Shown here one piece after another: positions 25,710-32,463 of a DNA stretch of 45,570 nucleotides; position 1 is the stretch's first letter, and every line of letters begins with the position of its first letter. Location of the stretch: contig SHZR01000022.1 in assembly GCA_009692205.1 (NCBI GenBank), forward strand, positions 1 to 45,570, in the 5' to 3' direction. The DNA is from Gemmatimonadota bacterium (GTDB taxonomy: Bacteria; Gemmatimonadota; Gemmatimonadetes; Longimicrobiales; Gaopeijiaceae). Made by a program: the position numbers and the translations under genes. The notes beneath the pieces are model-generated. The model was not told the DNA's origin. It saw only the letters and a program-made list of their open reading frames with translations, and made no database searches.

Positions 25710-25747
25710 TCACGCTCCGCACCGATTGATGGCGCCTACCAAGCGAA

Positions 25748-25777
25748 AGCGGGACGACGCTTTCGCGTCGTCCCGCT
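25748..25777 (-). terminator. Terminator of the small secreted-protein gene
   Basis: A perfect 13-bp stem AGCGGGACGACGC / GCGTCGTCCCGCT with a 4-base loop, followed on the minus strand by TTCGCTT. It lies about 70 bases beyond the stop of the minus-strand gene ending at 25848. The T-run is weak. Confidence 0.5.
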
Positions 25778-25847
25778 CGCTTCGATCTGCCATTCGCGTG
25801 CAGGAGAAGTCGCTATGCCGCTCTCCTTCGCTACGCTGCCCGCTTGG

Positions 25848-26267
25848 TCAGCTGGCCGCCCGCGTCGCCCTCCCGGTCGCCAGGAACGACCCGCCCATCG
25901 CCGCCAGGTCCACGTTCAGGCCGTCGCCGTCGGGCGTCAGCACCAGCGCGATGTCGATCGACTGACCCTGCACATCCACGAAGAAGCTCATATGCATCGC
26001 TTCGCCCGCGCGGGTGATGTCGCTGACGTCCTGTAGGCCGAGGTCGGCCGTGCCGAAGCTCGCTGCGACCTTGCCGCCCTGATCGACGATCTTGATCTCC
26101 ATGCTCATGGCGCCCATGTCCGTGGTCAACGGAAGCGTCCAGTTCCCGAGGAACGCCTGGGCCTGCGACGTATCGAGCTGGGACTGCGCGGAGGCGGGGG
26201 ACGCGACCGCGGCGACCAGGGCTGCGCACAGCGCCATGCTCCGCGCTTGAATGCTCGCAATTCTCAT
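25848..26267 (-). CDS. Small secreted protein, function unknown
   Basis: 139 residues from the ATG at 26267, which has GGAGG upstream. A signal peptide ending ASPASAQ (about residue 27) is followed by a compact domain, FLGNWTLPLTT...MSMEIKIVDQGGKVAASF, with several predicted strands and a C-terminal LNVDLAAMGGSFLATG. The GxW near the mature N-terminus and the small beta-rich form recall lipocalin-like domains, but I cannot place it in a family. Divergent from the barrel gene at 26406. Confidence 0.7.
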   Translation of the reverse strand: MRIASIQARSMALCAALVAAVASPASAQSQLDTSQAQAFLGNWTLPLTTDMGAMSMEIKIVDQGGKVAASFGTADLGLQDVSDITRAGEAMHMSFFVDVQGQSIDIALVLTPDGDGLNVDLAAMGGSFLATGRATRAAS

Positions 26268-26405
26268 CTGCAACCTCCGTGGGGTGATCATCGAGTGCGG
26301 CGGCGGTGACCGCCATGTTCCGGCTACGGCTGAGCTATACACCCGACAGCCCTGCGGGAGCCGTCGGCCCCACCGACCGGCTTGGCCACGGGGCCGCCCG
26401 TGGTC

Positions 26406-26972
26406 ATGTTGGCGCCCGTGTCCACCCGGTTCCCCCTCATGGTTTCGGCCGTCGCGCTCCTGCTCGGCGCGGGCGCTTCCTCGGCGCAGACGCGCGCCTT
26501 TGTTGCGGGCAGCGCGATGGTTCCGGTGGGCGACTTCGCCTCGGTAGCAGAGCCCGGAGCAGGCGTGGCTGCCGGCGTGCTCCTAGCGGCGGGGACGCGC
26601 GGGCTCGCCATGGGAGTGGGGGCCTCGTACGGTCGGTTGGGCCATTCCAGCGGGGACGCGCGCAGCGACGTGTACGGACTGATGGCACTCGTCGGCTACA
26701 CGCTCGGCGGTCTCGGCCCGGTCGAGCTCACGCCCCTCGTGGGTGTAGGTGCGCTGGTGCACGCTCGGCGCTCTGCCGCCCTTCCTGGTCTCGACGCGAC
26801 CCGAGTTGGTGCGGGTGCGTCGCTCGACCTACGCGCGACGCTTCCGGTCGGCGGCGTGAAGGCGTTCGCAGCGGGAAGCTACGCCATGGGATTCGGCGAC
26901 GTGAACGGCGCGGCGTTTCCCACGGAGCTACTGAGCGTCACGGCCGGAGTGACAATCTCCCTCGGAGGCTGA
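26406..26972 (+). CDS. Small outer-membrane beta-barrel protein
   Basis: 188 residues with a signal peptide (to ASSAQ, about residue 28) and strand-rich, Gly-rich repeats: FVAGSAMVPVGDFA, GLAMGVGASYGRLGH, GLMALVGYTLG, YAMGFGDVNG and a final strand LLSVTAGVTISLGG. It aligns by eye with the gene at 24695-25230 (shared VPVGDF/IPVSDY, GLAxGVG, YTxG, GFGD[VI][ND]G), so the two are paralogues. Probably an eight-stranded OmpA/OmpX-like barrel. The start is ambiguous (TTG 26382, GTG 26400, ATG 26406); I used the ATG nearest the signal peptide. Confidence 0.75.
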   Translation: MLAPVSTRFPLMVSAVALLLGAGASSAQTRAFVAGSAMVPVGDFASVAEPGAGVAAGVLLAAGTRGLAMGVGASYGRLGHSSGDARSDVYGLMALVGYTLGGLGPVELTPLVGVGALVHARRSAALPGLDATRVGAGASLDLRATLPVGGVKAFAAGSYAMGFGDVNGAAFPTELLSVTAGVTISLGG

Positions 26973-27006
26973 GAGATCGCTCGGGGCCGGCGCGGCCCCG
27001 GTCTCA
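26969..27006. terminator. Convergent hairpin between the barrel gene and the DRR-repeat gene
   Basis: GGGGCCG-GCG-CGGCCCC (26983-26999) is nested within CTGAGA (26969-26974) and TCTCAG (27002-27007). It overlaps the barrel stop and the restored stop of the minus-strand gene, so it may separate the two convergent transcripts. There is no T-run. Confidence 0.45.
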
Positions 27007-27226
27007 GGCGAACGCGACGGTGCGGCGGTCGTTGAACTCACGCCGGTCGCCGGCGCGGCGGTCCGCTCCGCTCCGCCGAAGCATGTCGCCGATCCGTCGC
27101 GCGACGATCGGAGCTCGAGGCGGTCATGGCCTGGCGACGGAGCTGCGCTCGACGCGTCTCGGCGCGACGCTCGTCGCTCTGACGTCGATTGTCCTCACTG
27201 CGTCGCGGCATGCTTCGCTCCAACAT
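27004..27226 (-). pseudogene. Short DRR-repeat protein, apparently frameshifted
   Basis: From ATG 27226 the frame reads MLERSMPRRSEDNRRQSDER and goes on with DRRATDRRHASAERSG, then leaves the pattern (PPRRRPA, stop at 27038). A one-base shift restores the same pattern: DRRAGDRREFNDRRTVAFA with TGA at 27004. Both parts share spaced (D/E)RR triplets, so they look like one small, highly charged, disordered protein of about 73 residues, broken once. Alternatively a 26-residue frame from ATG 27084 is itself a gene. Function unknown. Confidence 0.45.
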
Positions 27227-27363
27227 ACGGGTGCCTCTGGGGGGTGAGCGCTGGGGTCTACATGTAGAAGATGTCCCGGGCGTGGTCGAGGCGTCCAGAG
27301 GAACGAACGCGGGCCCCCGCCCGTGAGGACGAGGGCCCGCTCGCTACGGTGAGTCGATCCGCG

Positions 27364-28719
27364 TCAGCTGGGGGGCCGTCTGCTCGGCGAATCGCTGGAA
27401 CGGGTCGGTCGCGGTGCGGCTGAAGGCGCGCTCCGCGGGGCGGCAGAAGGAGCCGACCGCGGTGCCGCCTGCGGTTCGGACCTCGGCGCTGCCCTGGGGG
27501 TGCTTCCGGCCGAAGGCGCCCGACTCGGCTGGGACCTCGCCGATGGCGCACGCGCCGGCTCCGACCTCGCCGATGGAGCCCGACTCGGCGCTGCACGGGC
27601 CGCCGGCGTCCGGCTCGGCTCCACCCTCGTCGACGGGGTGCGTGCGGGGGAAGCCTGCTCCCTCCGGCCCTGGCCCGACGGCGCCGTCGTTGCTGCCGGC
27701 GCGCGCGTCGGCGCGGCCCTCGTCGGTGCGATCCGATCCGAGGGGCGTCCAGCCGCGGGCGTCCGGACGCTCGCCGGCTCACGGGCTGGATTGGCTGCGC
27801 CACGTTGCGTTCCGCGATCGACCGCCGGCTGACGGCCGACGGCCGGGGCTTCCCGCTCCGCGCCTGGCGTACGCGCCTGCGACCCGACTCCCGACGACCG
27901 GGGTGCGGTCGTCGCCGGCCGCTCTCCCGAGCTCGCACGGTCGGACGGCCGAGCCTCGGGGCTCGCCGCACGCGTGGGAGTCGCCTGCGGAGGCATCCGG
28001 TTGACGGCCGGCCGCCCTTCAGGACGCGCCCTGGCGCTGGCCGGCGACCCGACCCTGGCAGGCGCCGTCGCGGGCGCAGCAACGGCCGTTGTCGCCGGGC
28101 GACGAGTCGCAGTCCGCACGCTCGTGCCGCGCGGATTCTCTTTGTACCGGGTTCCACCCAGCGCGAACGGCGACGGCCGCACGACGCTGACGCCGCGGCT
28201 TCCGCCGGCTGCGTAAACCGTGCGGACGCGGCCACCGTAGTAGTCGTCGAATCGCCGGCCGTCCCAATACCCGTCACCGTACCCATTCCAGTACGAGTTC
28301 CAGGGGTCGTAGGACCAGTAGGGGCCCCACGGCGAGGCGTAGGGGTCCTGCCAATAGGCGAAGCTCGTGCTCGGGCCGTACCAGCCCGACCACCTGGAGC
28401 GCCAGCTACTCGAGCGGAACGAGCTGTGGCGATAGGGGCCGTAGACGACGCAGTCCGAGTACCAGCCACTCCACGGATCCCAGTAGCTGTCCCAGTAGCG
28501 ATCCCAGCAGGTGTCCCGGCTGAAGCGGTATTGCCGGTGGCCTCCGTACCCGAGCCCCCATCCGTCGGATGTGCTCGAGTAGATGCCGTAGGCCTCTCCG
28601 TAGCCATAACCCAAGCCGAAGCCCACCCCGACAAAAAGCCCAGACTGCGCCTGGACCGGCGCGACCCCCACGGCCGCCGCCGCCGTCAGTGCCCACATCA
28701 CACGCGCCTTGGTACGCAC
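27364..28719 (-). CDS. Secreted Tyr/Trp/Gly-rich protein with a basic Pro/Ala/Ser tail
   Basis: 451 residues from GTG 28719, five bases after AGGAGG. After a signal peptide (to APVQAQ, residue 25) comes a domain of about 140 residues very rich in Tyr, Trp, Gly, Ser and Asp (RYWDSYWDPWSGWY, WGPYWSYDPWNSYWNGYGDG) with two cysteines (CWDRY, SDCVVYG). From about residue 190 to the end the chain is disordered, rich in Ala/Pro/Arg/Ser/Thr, with imperfect repeats such as APSARSEPARAPSARS and APRSAPSA. No known family recognised. The composition suggests a surface or cell-wall-associated, sticky or nucleic-acid/polysaccharide-binding protein; that is inference. Confidence 0.75.
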   Translation of the reverse strand: MRTKARVMWALTAAAAVGVAPVQAQSGLFVGVGFGLGYGYGEAYGIYSSTSDGWGLGYGGHRQYRFSRDTCWDRYWDSYWDPWSGWYSDCVVYGPYRHSSFRSSSWRSRWSGWYGPSTSFAYWQDPYASPWGPYWSYDPWNSYWNGYGDGYWDGRRFDDYYGGRVRTVYAAGGSRGVSVVRPSPFALGGTRYKENPRGTSVRTATRRPATTAVAAPATAPARVGSPASARARPEGRPAVNRMPPQATPTRAASPEARPSDRASSGERPATTAPRSSGVGSQARTPGAEREAPAVGRQPAVDRGTQRGAANPAREPASVRTPAAGRPSDRIAPTRAAPTRAPAATTAPSGQGRREQASPARTPSTRVEPSRTPAARAAPSRAPSARSEPARAPSARSQPSRAPSAGSTPRAAPRSEPQAAPRSAPSAAPRSAPSAAPRPTRSSDSPSRRPPS

Positions 28720-29137
28720 GGTGTCCTCCTTGGCTGTACCTACCCGCACCGGGAGAGAGGCATGGCGCGTGCCAGGGGCTTATATGTGTCTTAAGGCTAT
28801 GTGAGGCAGATCTCTACGTAATTCCTGGCGCCACCATCCCACACGGCCCCATGTCCGGTCGCTGGGACACCCGGCGCGCCTCCGAGGAGACACGCGAGGG
28901 CAGGCCCACGCCGACTCGGACTCGTGCTTCAAACACGAGCGCCTTGCTCCGCGACGGAGAACGTGGAACATTCCTGCGTCAAGCCGACGGTTTGTCGTCG
29001 GCACCGGCGCGACCTCTTTGGCCCGCCGAGGAAACCCGACCCCCGAGCGCATCGTTCGAGGATCATCACCGGACGGGTCCGCGATCGTCGCGAGGCTTCG
29101 GTGAACGCCGTACCCGTCGCAATAGGTTTGGAGCGTC
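28720..29137. promoter_or_regulatory. Divergent 418-base region with hairpins upstream of rho
   Basis: No gene is seen here. Two clean hairpins lie on the rho side: CTCGTG-7 nt-CACGAG (28921-28939) and GCCGACG-GTTTGT-CGTCGGC (28983-29002). Rho is autoregulated through its leader in other bacteria, so a long structured leader is plausible. On the minus strand, TATAAG near 28780 could be the -10 of the secreted-protein gene, but no good -35 is seen. Confidence 0.4.
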
Positions 29138-30460
29138 GTGGAATCTTCAGAACCACAACCGACTGGCGGTAGCCAGGACGGTCGGGGCCCCCGCGGAAAG
29201 CGCCCCCGTCGGCGCGGCCGTCGCCGCCGCAAAGGCCCGCGTGAGCGCGAGCCGGAGGTCCGAAACGAAGCGGAGTTGATGGTCGATCTGCCGCAAGATC
29301 CGGCAGAGCTTCTGGCCATGTCGCGCCCGCTCGGCCTCCTCGAGGTACTCGGGAGCGGATCGGGATTCGTCCGCCGACGCGAGTCCGGCTACACGCCCGG
29401 GAGCGACGATGTCTACGTGAGTTCGCGCCTCATCCAACGGTTCGGGCTACGCACGGGTGATGAGCTCATGGGCATCGTGGCTACGCAGCCGAGGGCCGGG
29501 AAGAGCCCGCCGCTCGCCCATCTCTCGCTCGTGAACGACCGGCCGGCGGAGGACATGAAGCGCCGGCCCGAGTTCCAGCGGCTCAGCGCGATGCACCCGG
29601 ATCAGCAGTTGGTGCTCGAGTGCGGCCGCATGATTCGCAACGAGCCCGACATGACGAACCGGGTCATCGACCTATTCTGTCCGTTCGGCAAGGGCCAGCG
29701 CGCGATGATCGTCGCGCCGGCGAAGGCCGGAAAGACGATGGTGCTGCAGGCGGTCGCCGAGGGGATCGTGAAGAATCACCCCGAGTGCCACCTGATGATC
29801 CTCCTCGTGGACGAGCGCCCCGAAGAGGTCACGGAGATGGAGGCGTGCGGCTTCGGCGAGGTCATCGCATCGACCTTCGACCGGCCGCCCGAGCGACACG
29901 CGCAGGTGGCGGAGATGACGCTCGAGCGTGCACGGCGCAGGGTGGAGCAGGGCGAGGACGTCGTCATCATTCTCGACTCGATCACCCGACTGGCCCGCGC
30001 GTTCAACACCCTCGAGGGTGGGGGCGGCCGGACGATGTCCGGAGGCCTGGACTCGAACGCGCTCGAGAAGCCGAAGCGCTTCCTCGGCAGCGCGCGCAAG
30101 GTCGCGCCGGACCAGGGCGGAGGATCGCTCACGATCATCGGCACCGCGCTGGTCGACACCGGGTCCAGAATGGACCAGGTGATCTTCGAGGAATTCAAGG
30201 GAACGGGGAACAGCGAACTCGTGCTGAGCCGTGATCTCGCCGACCGCCGCGTTTATCCTGCGATCGACCTGCAGGCCTCGGCGACCCGTAAGGAGGAACT
30301 GCTCCTCGACGACGACAGCCTGTGGCTCTCTCGCGCAATGCGACGCCAGCTGGCCGGTGGCGATGCCACGGGGCAGATGGTCGAGCTGCTGAACGCGATG
30401 AAGAAGACGAAGACGAACCGTGAGCTGATCGACTTCGTGCGGAACCGGGCTAGGGATTAG
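29138..30460 (+). CDS. rho: Transcription termination factor Rho
   Basis: Hexameric RNA helicase that ends transcription. 440 residues from GTG 29138. A short Arg/Gly-rich basic leader (PRGKRPRRRGRRRRKGP, 17-35) precedes the cold-shock-like RNA-binding domain (about 50-130: GLLEVLGSGSGFVRR, GSDDVYVSSRLIQRF). Then come the ATPase core with Walker A APAKAGKT near 192, LLVDERPEEVTEM, Walker B VVIILDSITRLARAFN, the Q/R-loops (GGLDSNALEKPKRF) and the C-terminal FRNRARD-like end. All key motifs are intact. Overlaps the convergent SRPBCC gene by 11 bases. Confidence 0.97.
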   Translation: MESSEPQPTGGSQDGRGPRGKRPRRRGRRRRKGPREREPEVRNEAELMVDLPQDPAELLAMSRPLGLLEVLGSGSGFVRRRESGYTPGSDDVYVSSRLIQRFGLRTGDELMGIVATQPRAGKSPPLAHLSLVNDRPAEDMKRRPEFQRLSAMHPDQQLVLECGRMIRNEPDMTNRVIDLFCPFGKGQRAMIVAPAKAGKTMVLQAVAEGIVKNHPECHLMILLVDERPEEVTEMEACGFGEVIASTFDRPPERHAQVAEMTLERARRRVEQGEDVVIILDSITRLARAFNTLEGGGGRTMSGGLDSNALEKPKRFLGSARKVAPDQGGGSLTIIGTALVDTGSRMDQVIFEEFKGTGNSELVLSRDLADRRVYPAIDLQASATRKEELLLDDDSLWLSRAMRRQLAGGDATGQMVELLNAMKKTKTNRELIDFVRNRARD

Positions 30461-31046
30461 GCGCGGACGGGGCACCGCCGACCGCCGCGAGCGAGTCGGC
30501 GGGCTCCGCCGCGGCCGCGCGTTCCTGTGCGAGCGCGCGCAACCGATCGAGCCCTTTGGCGAGTTCCTCGCTCTGGGCTCGGCTCATCGCGAGCACCCAG
30601 TACCCCATGAGGGGGTTCCGGCCGAAGTCACCCTCCTCGCGCCATGTCACACGGACGCCGCCCTCTTCCAGGGCCAGGTCGAGCGAGCCACTCGTCCTCA
30701 TCGTGCCTTCTTGGACGAGCACGGAGTACTCGACGCGAGAGGAGGTTGCGCCGACGATCCTGAAAGAGCCCGAACCGAATTCGAGATCGTTCCACGCGAG
30801 CGTCGCGCCTACGCCCCGCGCGGGCCCTGAACGTTCGACGCCCGACTCGGGCCACGGGGTCCAGCCCTGCCATCCCTCGGGCGAGTCGAGGAGGGCGTAG
30901 ACGGCGGCGGGCGTCACCGGCATGCGGGTCGTCGCCTCCGCTTGCCAGTCGTGCGGAAGCAGGTAGCCGACGAGCAGAAACAGCCCGAGCACCGAAGCTC
31001 CGCCTGCGAGGATGACCGTGCCGAAGCTGAACGGGCCTCTGCTCAC
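30450..31046 (-). CDS. Membrane-anchored SRPBCC-family protein
   Basis: 198 residues. An N-terminal membrane anchor (VILAGGASVLGLFLLVGYLL, 11-30) is followed by a START/SRPBCC-type domain: TRMPVTPAAVYALLDSPEGW, WTPWPESG, RVEYSVLVQEGTM, VRVTWREEGDFG and a final long helix (AQSEELAKGLDRLRALAQE). This family binds lipids or other hydrophobic ligands in a deep pocket; the ligand here is unknown. Start GTG overlaps the tesA stop (GTGA), so the two are co-translated. The Ala/Pro-rich tail overlaps the end of rho. Confidence 0.85.
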   Translation of the reverse strand: MSRGPFSFGTVILAGGASVLGLFLLVGYLLPHDWQAEATTRMPVTPAAVYALLDSPEGWQGWTPWPESGVERSGPARGVGATLAWNDLEFGSGSFRIVGATSSRVEYSVLVQEGTMRTSGSLDLALEEGGVRVTWREEGDFGRNPLMGYWVLAMSRAQSEELAKGLDRLRALAQERAAAAEPADSLAAVGGAPSAPNP

Positions 31047-31753
31047 GGCGTCGCCGCCAACTCGGTGAGGAGCGGGCCGAGGACGGTCCAGACGTTCCGT
31101 GCCAAGAGTCGGTGGCCTTCGGGAGTGGGATGGATGCCGTCGCTCTGGTTGAGCGCGGGGATGCCCGCGACCCCGTCGAGCAAGAAGGGGATGAGCGCGG
31201 TGCCTTCCGAGGACGCCACCGTGGGATAGACCTGATGGAATGCCCCCGTATACATCAGGCCGAGGTTGGGTGGGGCTTCCATGCCGGCGAGCACGATCCG
31301 CGCCTCGGGGTACCGTGCCCGTGTGCGTCGCACGATCTGCGTCAGGTTATCGGCGAGCGCAAAGGGATCCTGTCCGCGGAGGCCGTCATTGGCGCCGAGC
31401 TCGAGCACGAGCACGTCGAGCGGCTCGCGGAGCACCCAGTCGAGACGCCGGAGACCTCCCGCGCTCGTCTCCCCCGACACGCCCGCGTTCACGGCCCGGA
31501 TGGGCGTGCCGGCGGAGTCGGCGAGTTCCGCCACGCGCGCCACGTAGGTATCCTCGTCCGCGGGGAGGCCGAGTCCGGCCGTGAGGCTCGTTCCCAGGAA
31601 GACGACCACCGGGCGGTCGTCCGGGACGGCGGGCGCGGTGGCGGCCGGCGGTGCGCCGTTGCCTGGGCGCGCCTGCTCCGAGTCCCCGGAGGAACCGGGC
31701 ACCGTGCACGCCCACGAGATCAGCGCGAGCAGGAGGAAGAGGAAGCGTGTCAT
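31043..31753 (-). CDS. tesA: GDSL-type arylesterase / lysophospholipase, TesA-like
   Basis: 236-residue SGNH hydrolase exported by an N-terminal signal (MTRFLFLLLALISWAC, lipoprotein-like although the lipobox is atypical), followed by a Pro/Ala spacer. Catalytic Ser56 sits in LGTSLTAGLGL (block I; GTS instead of the usual GDS), with block II NAGVSGETSAGG, Asn122 in ELGANDGLRG and Asp205/His208 in DGIHPTPEGH. Likely hydrolyses acyl esters in the envelope. It diverges from a YbbA/YbbP-like ABC transporter two bases away, the same neighbourhood as tesA-ybbA-ybbP in E. coli, which supports the name. Confidence 0.88.
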   Translation of the reverse strand: MTRFLFLLLALISWACTVPGSSGDSEQARPGNGAPPAATAPAVPDDRPVVVFLGTSLTAGLGLPADEDTYVARVAELADSAGTPIRAVNAGVSGETSAGGLRRLDWVLREPLDVLVLELGANDGLRGQDPFALADNLTQIVRRTRARYPEARIVLAGMEAPPNLGLMYTGAFHQVYPTVASSEGTALIPFLLDGVAGIPALNQSDGIHPTPEGHRLLARNVWTVLGPLLTELAATP

Positions 31754-31755
31754 CA

Positions 31756-32463
31756 ATGATCGTGGCCGAAGGCCTGGAGAAAAGCTACACCAGCGGCGGC
31801 CGACCACTACCCGTGCTCCGCCGGATCGACCTCGAAGTGCCGCCCGAGGCCTTCGTGTCCATCGTGGGCCCCTCGGGCAGCGGCAAGACCACGCTGCTCG
31901 GACTGCTGGCGGGACTCGACGAGCCCACCTCGGGCCGGGTGAAGCTGGATGGGCAGGACCTCTTCGCTCTTACCGAGGATGGCCGCGCTGAGTTTCGGTC
32001 GCGCAACGTGGGCTTCGTCTTCCAGACCTTCCACCTGCTGCCCACGCTCACGGCGCTCGAGAACGTGCTCGTTCCTCTCGAGCTCCGGGGAGAGTACGCC
32101 GGAGCTAGGGAGCGCGGGGAGGCGCTGCTCGGGCGCGTCGGCCTCGGCGAGCGCATGGACCACTATCCTGCGCAGCTCTCGGGCGGTGAGCAGCAGCGCG
32201 TCGCGCTCGCCAGGGCGTTCGCCAACCGGCCCAAGATCCTGTTCGCCGACGAGCCGACCGGGAATCTCGACCGCGAGACCGGCGGCGCCATCGTCGCGAT
32301 GCTCGAGGAGCTGAACCGCGACGCGCACACCACGCTCGTGCTGGTCACGCACGACCCCGCGCTCGCCGAGCGCGCGCACCGCGTGATCAGTCTCTCGGGC
32401 GGACGCATCGCGACGGACCGTCCGGGAACCGCGGTGGCGACGGGCGCCGGAGTCGCGTCGTGA
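31756..32463 (+). CDS. ABC transporter ATP-binding protein, YbbA/LolD-like
   Basis: 235 residues. Walker A GPSGSGKT at 38-45, Q-loop VFQTFHLLPTLTALENV, signature LSGGEQQRVALARAF near 141, Walker B ILFADEPTGNLD and the switch His in LVTHDPALAE. It belongs to the MacB/LolD/YbbA subfamily that powers FtsX-type permeases. I used ATG 31756; a GTG at 31747 has better ribosome-site spacing (AGGAGG 31731-31736) and would overlap the divergent tesA start by seven bases. The stop overlaps the permease start. Confidence 0.92.
   Translation: MIVAEGLEKSYTSGGRPLPVLRRIDLEVPPEAFVSIVGPSGSGKTTLLGLLAGLDEPTSGRVKLDGQDLFALTEDGRAEFRSRNVGFVFQTFHLLPTLTALENVLVPLELRGEYAGARERGEALLGRVGLGERMDHYPAQLSGGEQQRVALARAFANRPKILFADEPTGNLDRETGGAIVAMLEELNRDAHTTLVLVTHDPALAERAHRVISLSGGRIATDRPGTAVATGAGVAS

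Noticed and set aside
27364-27700. Tandem DNA repeat as a mobile or CRISPR-like element
   Set aside because: The repetitiveness is explained by the low-complexity Ala/Pro/Ser/Arg coding tail of the secreted protein.
27258-28634. A 458-codon minus-strand frame overlapping the Tyr/Trp-rich secreted protein
   Set aside because: Same strand but another frame; lacks a signal peptide, while the chosen frame has both a ribosome site and a signal peptide. It is low-complexity throughout.
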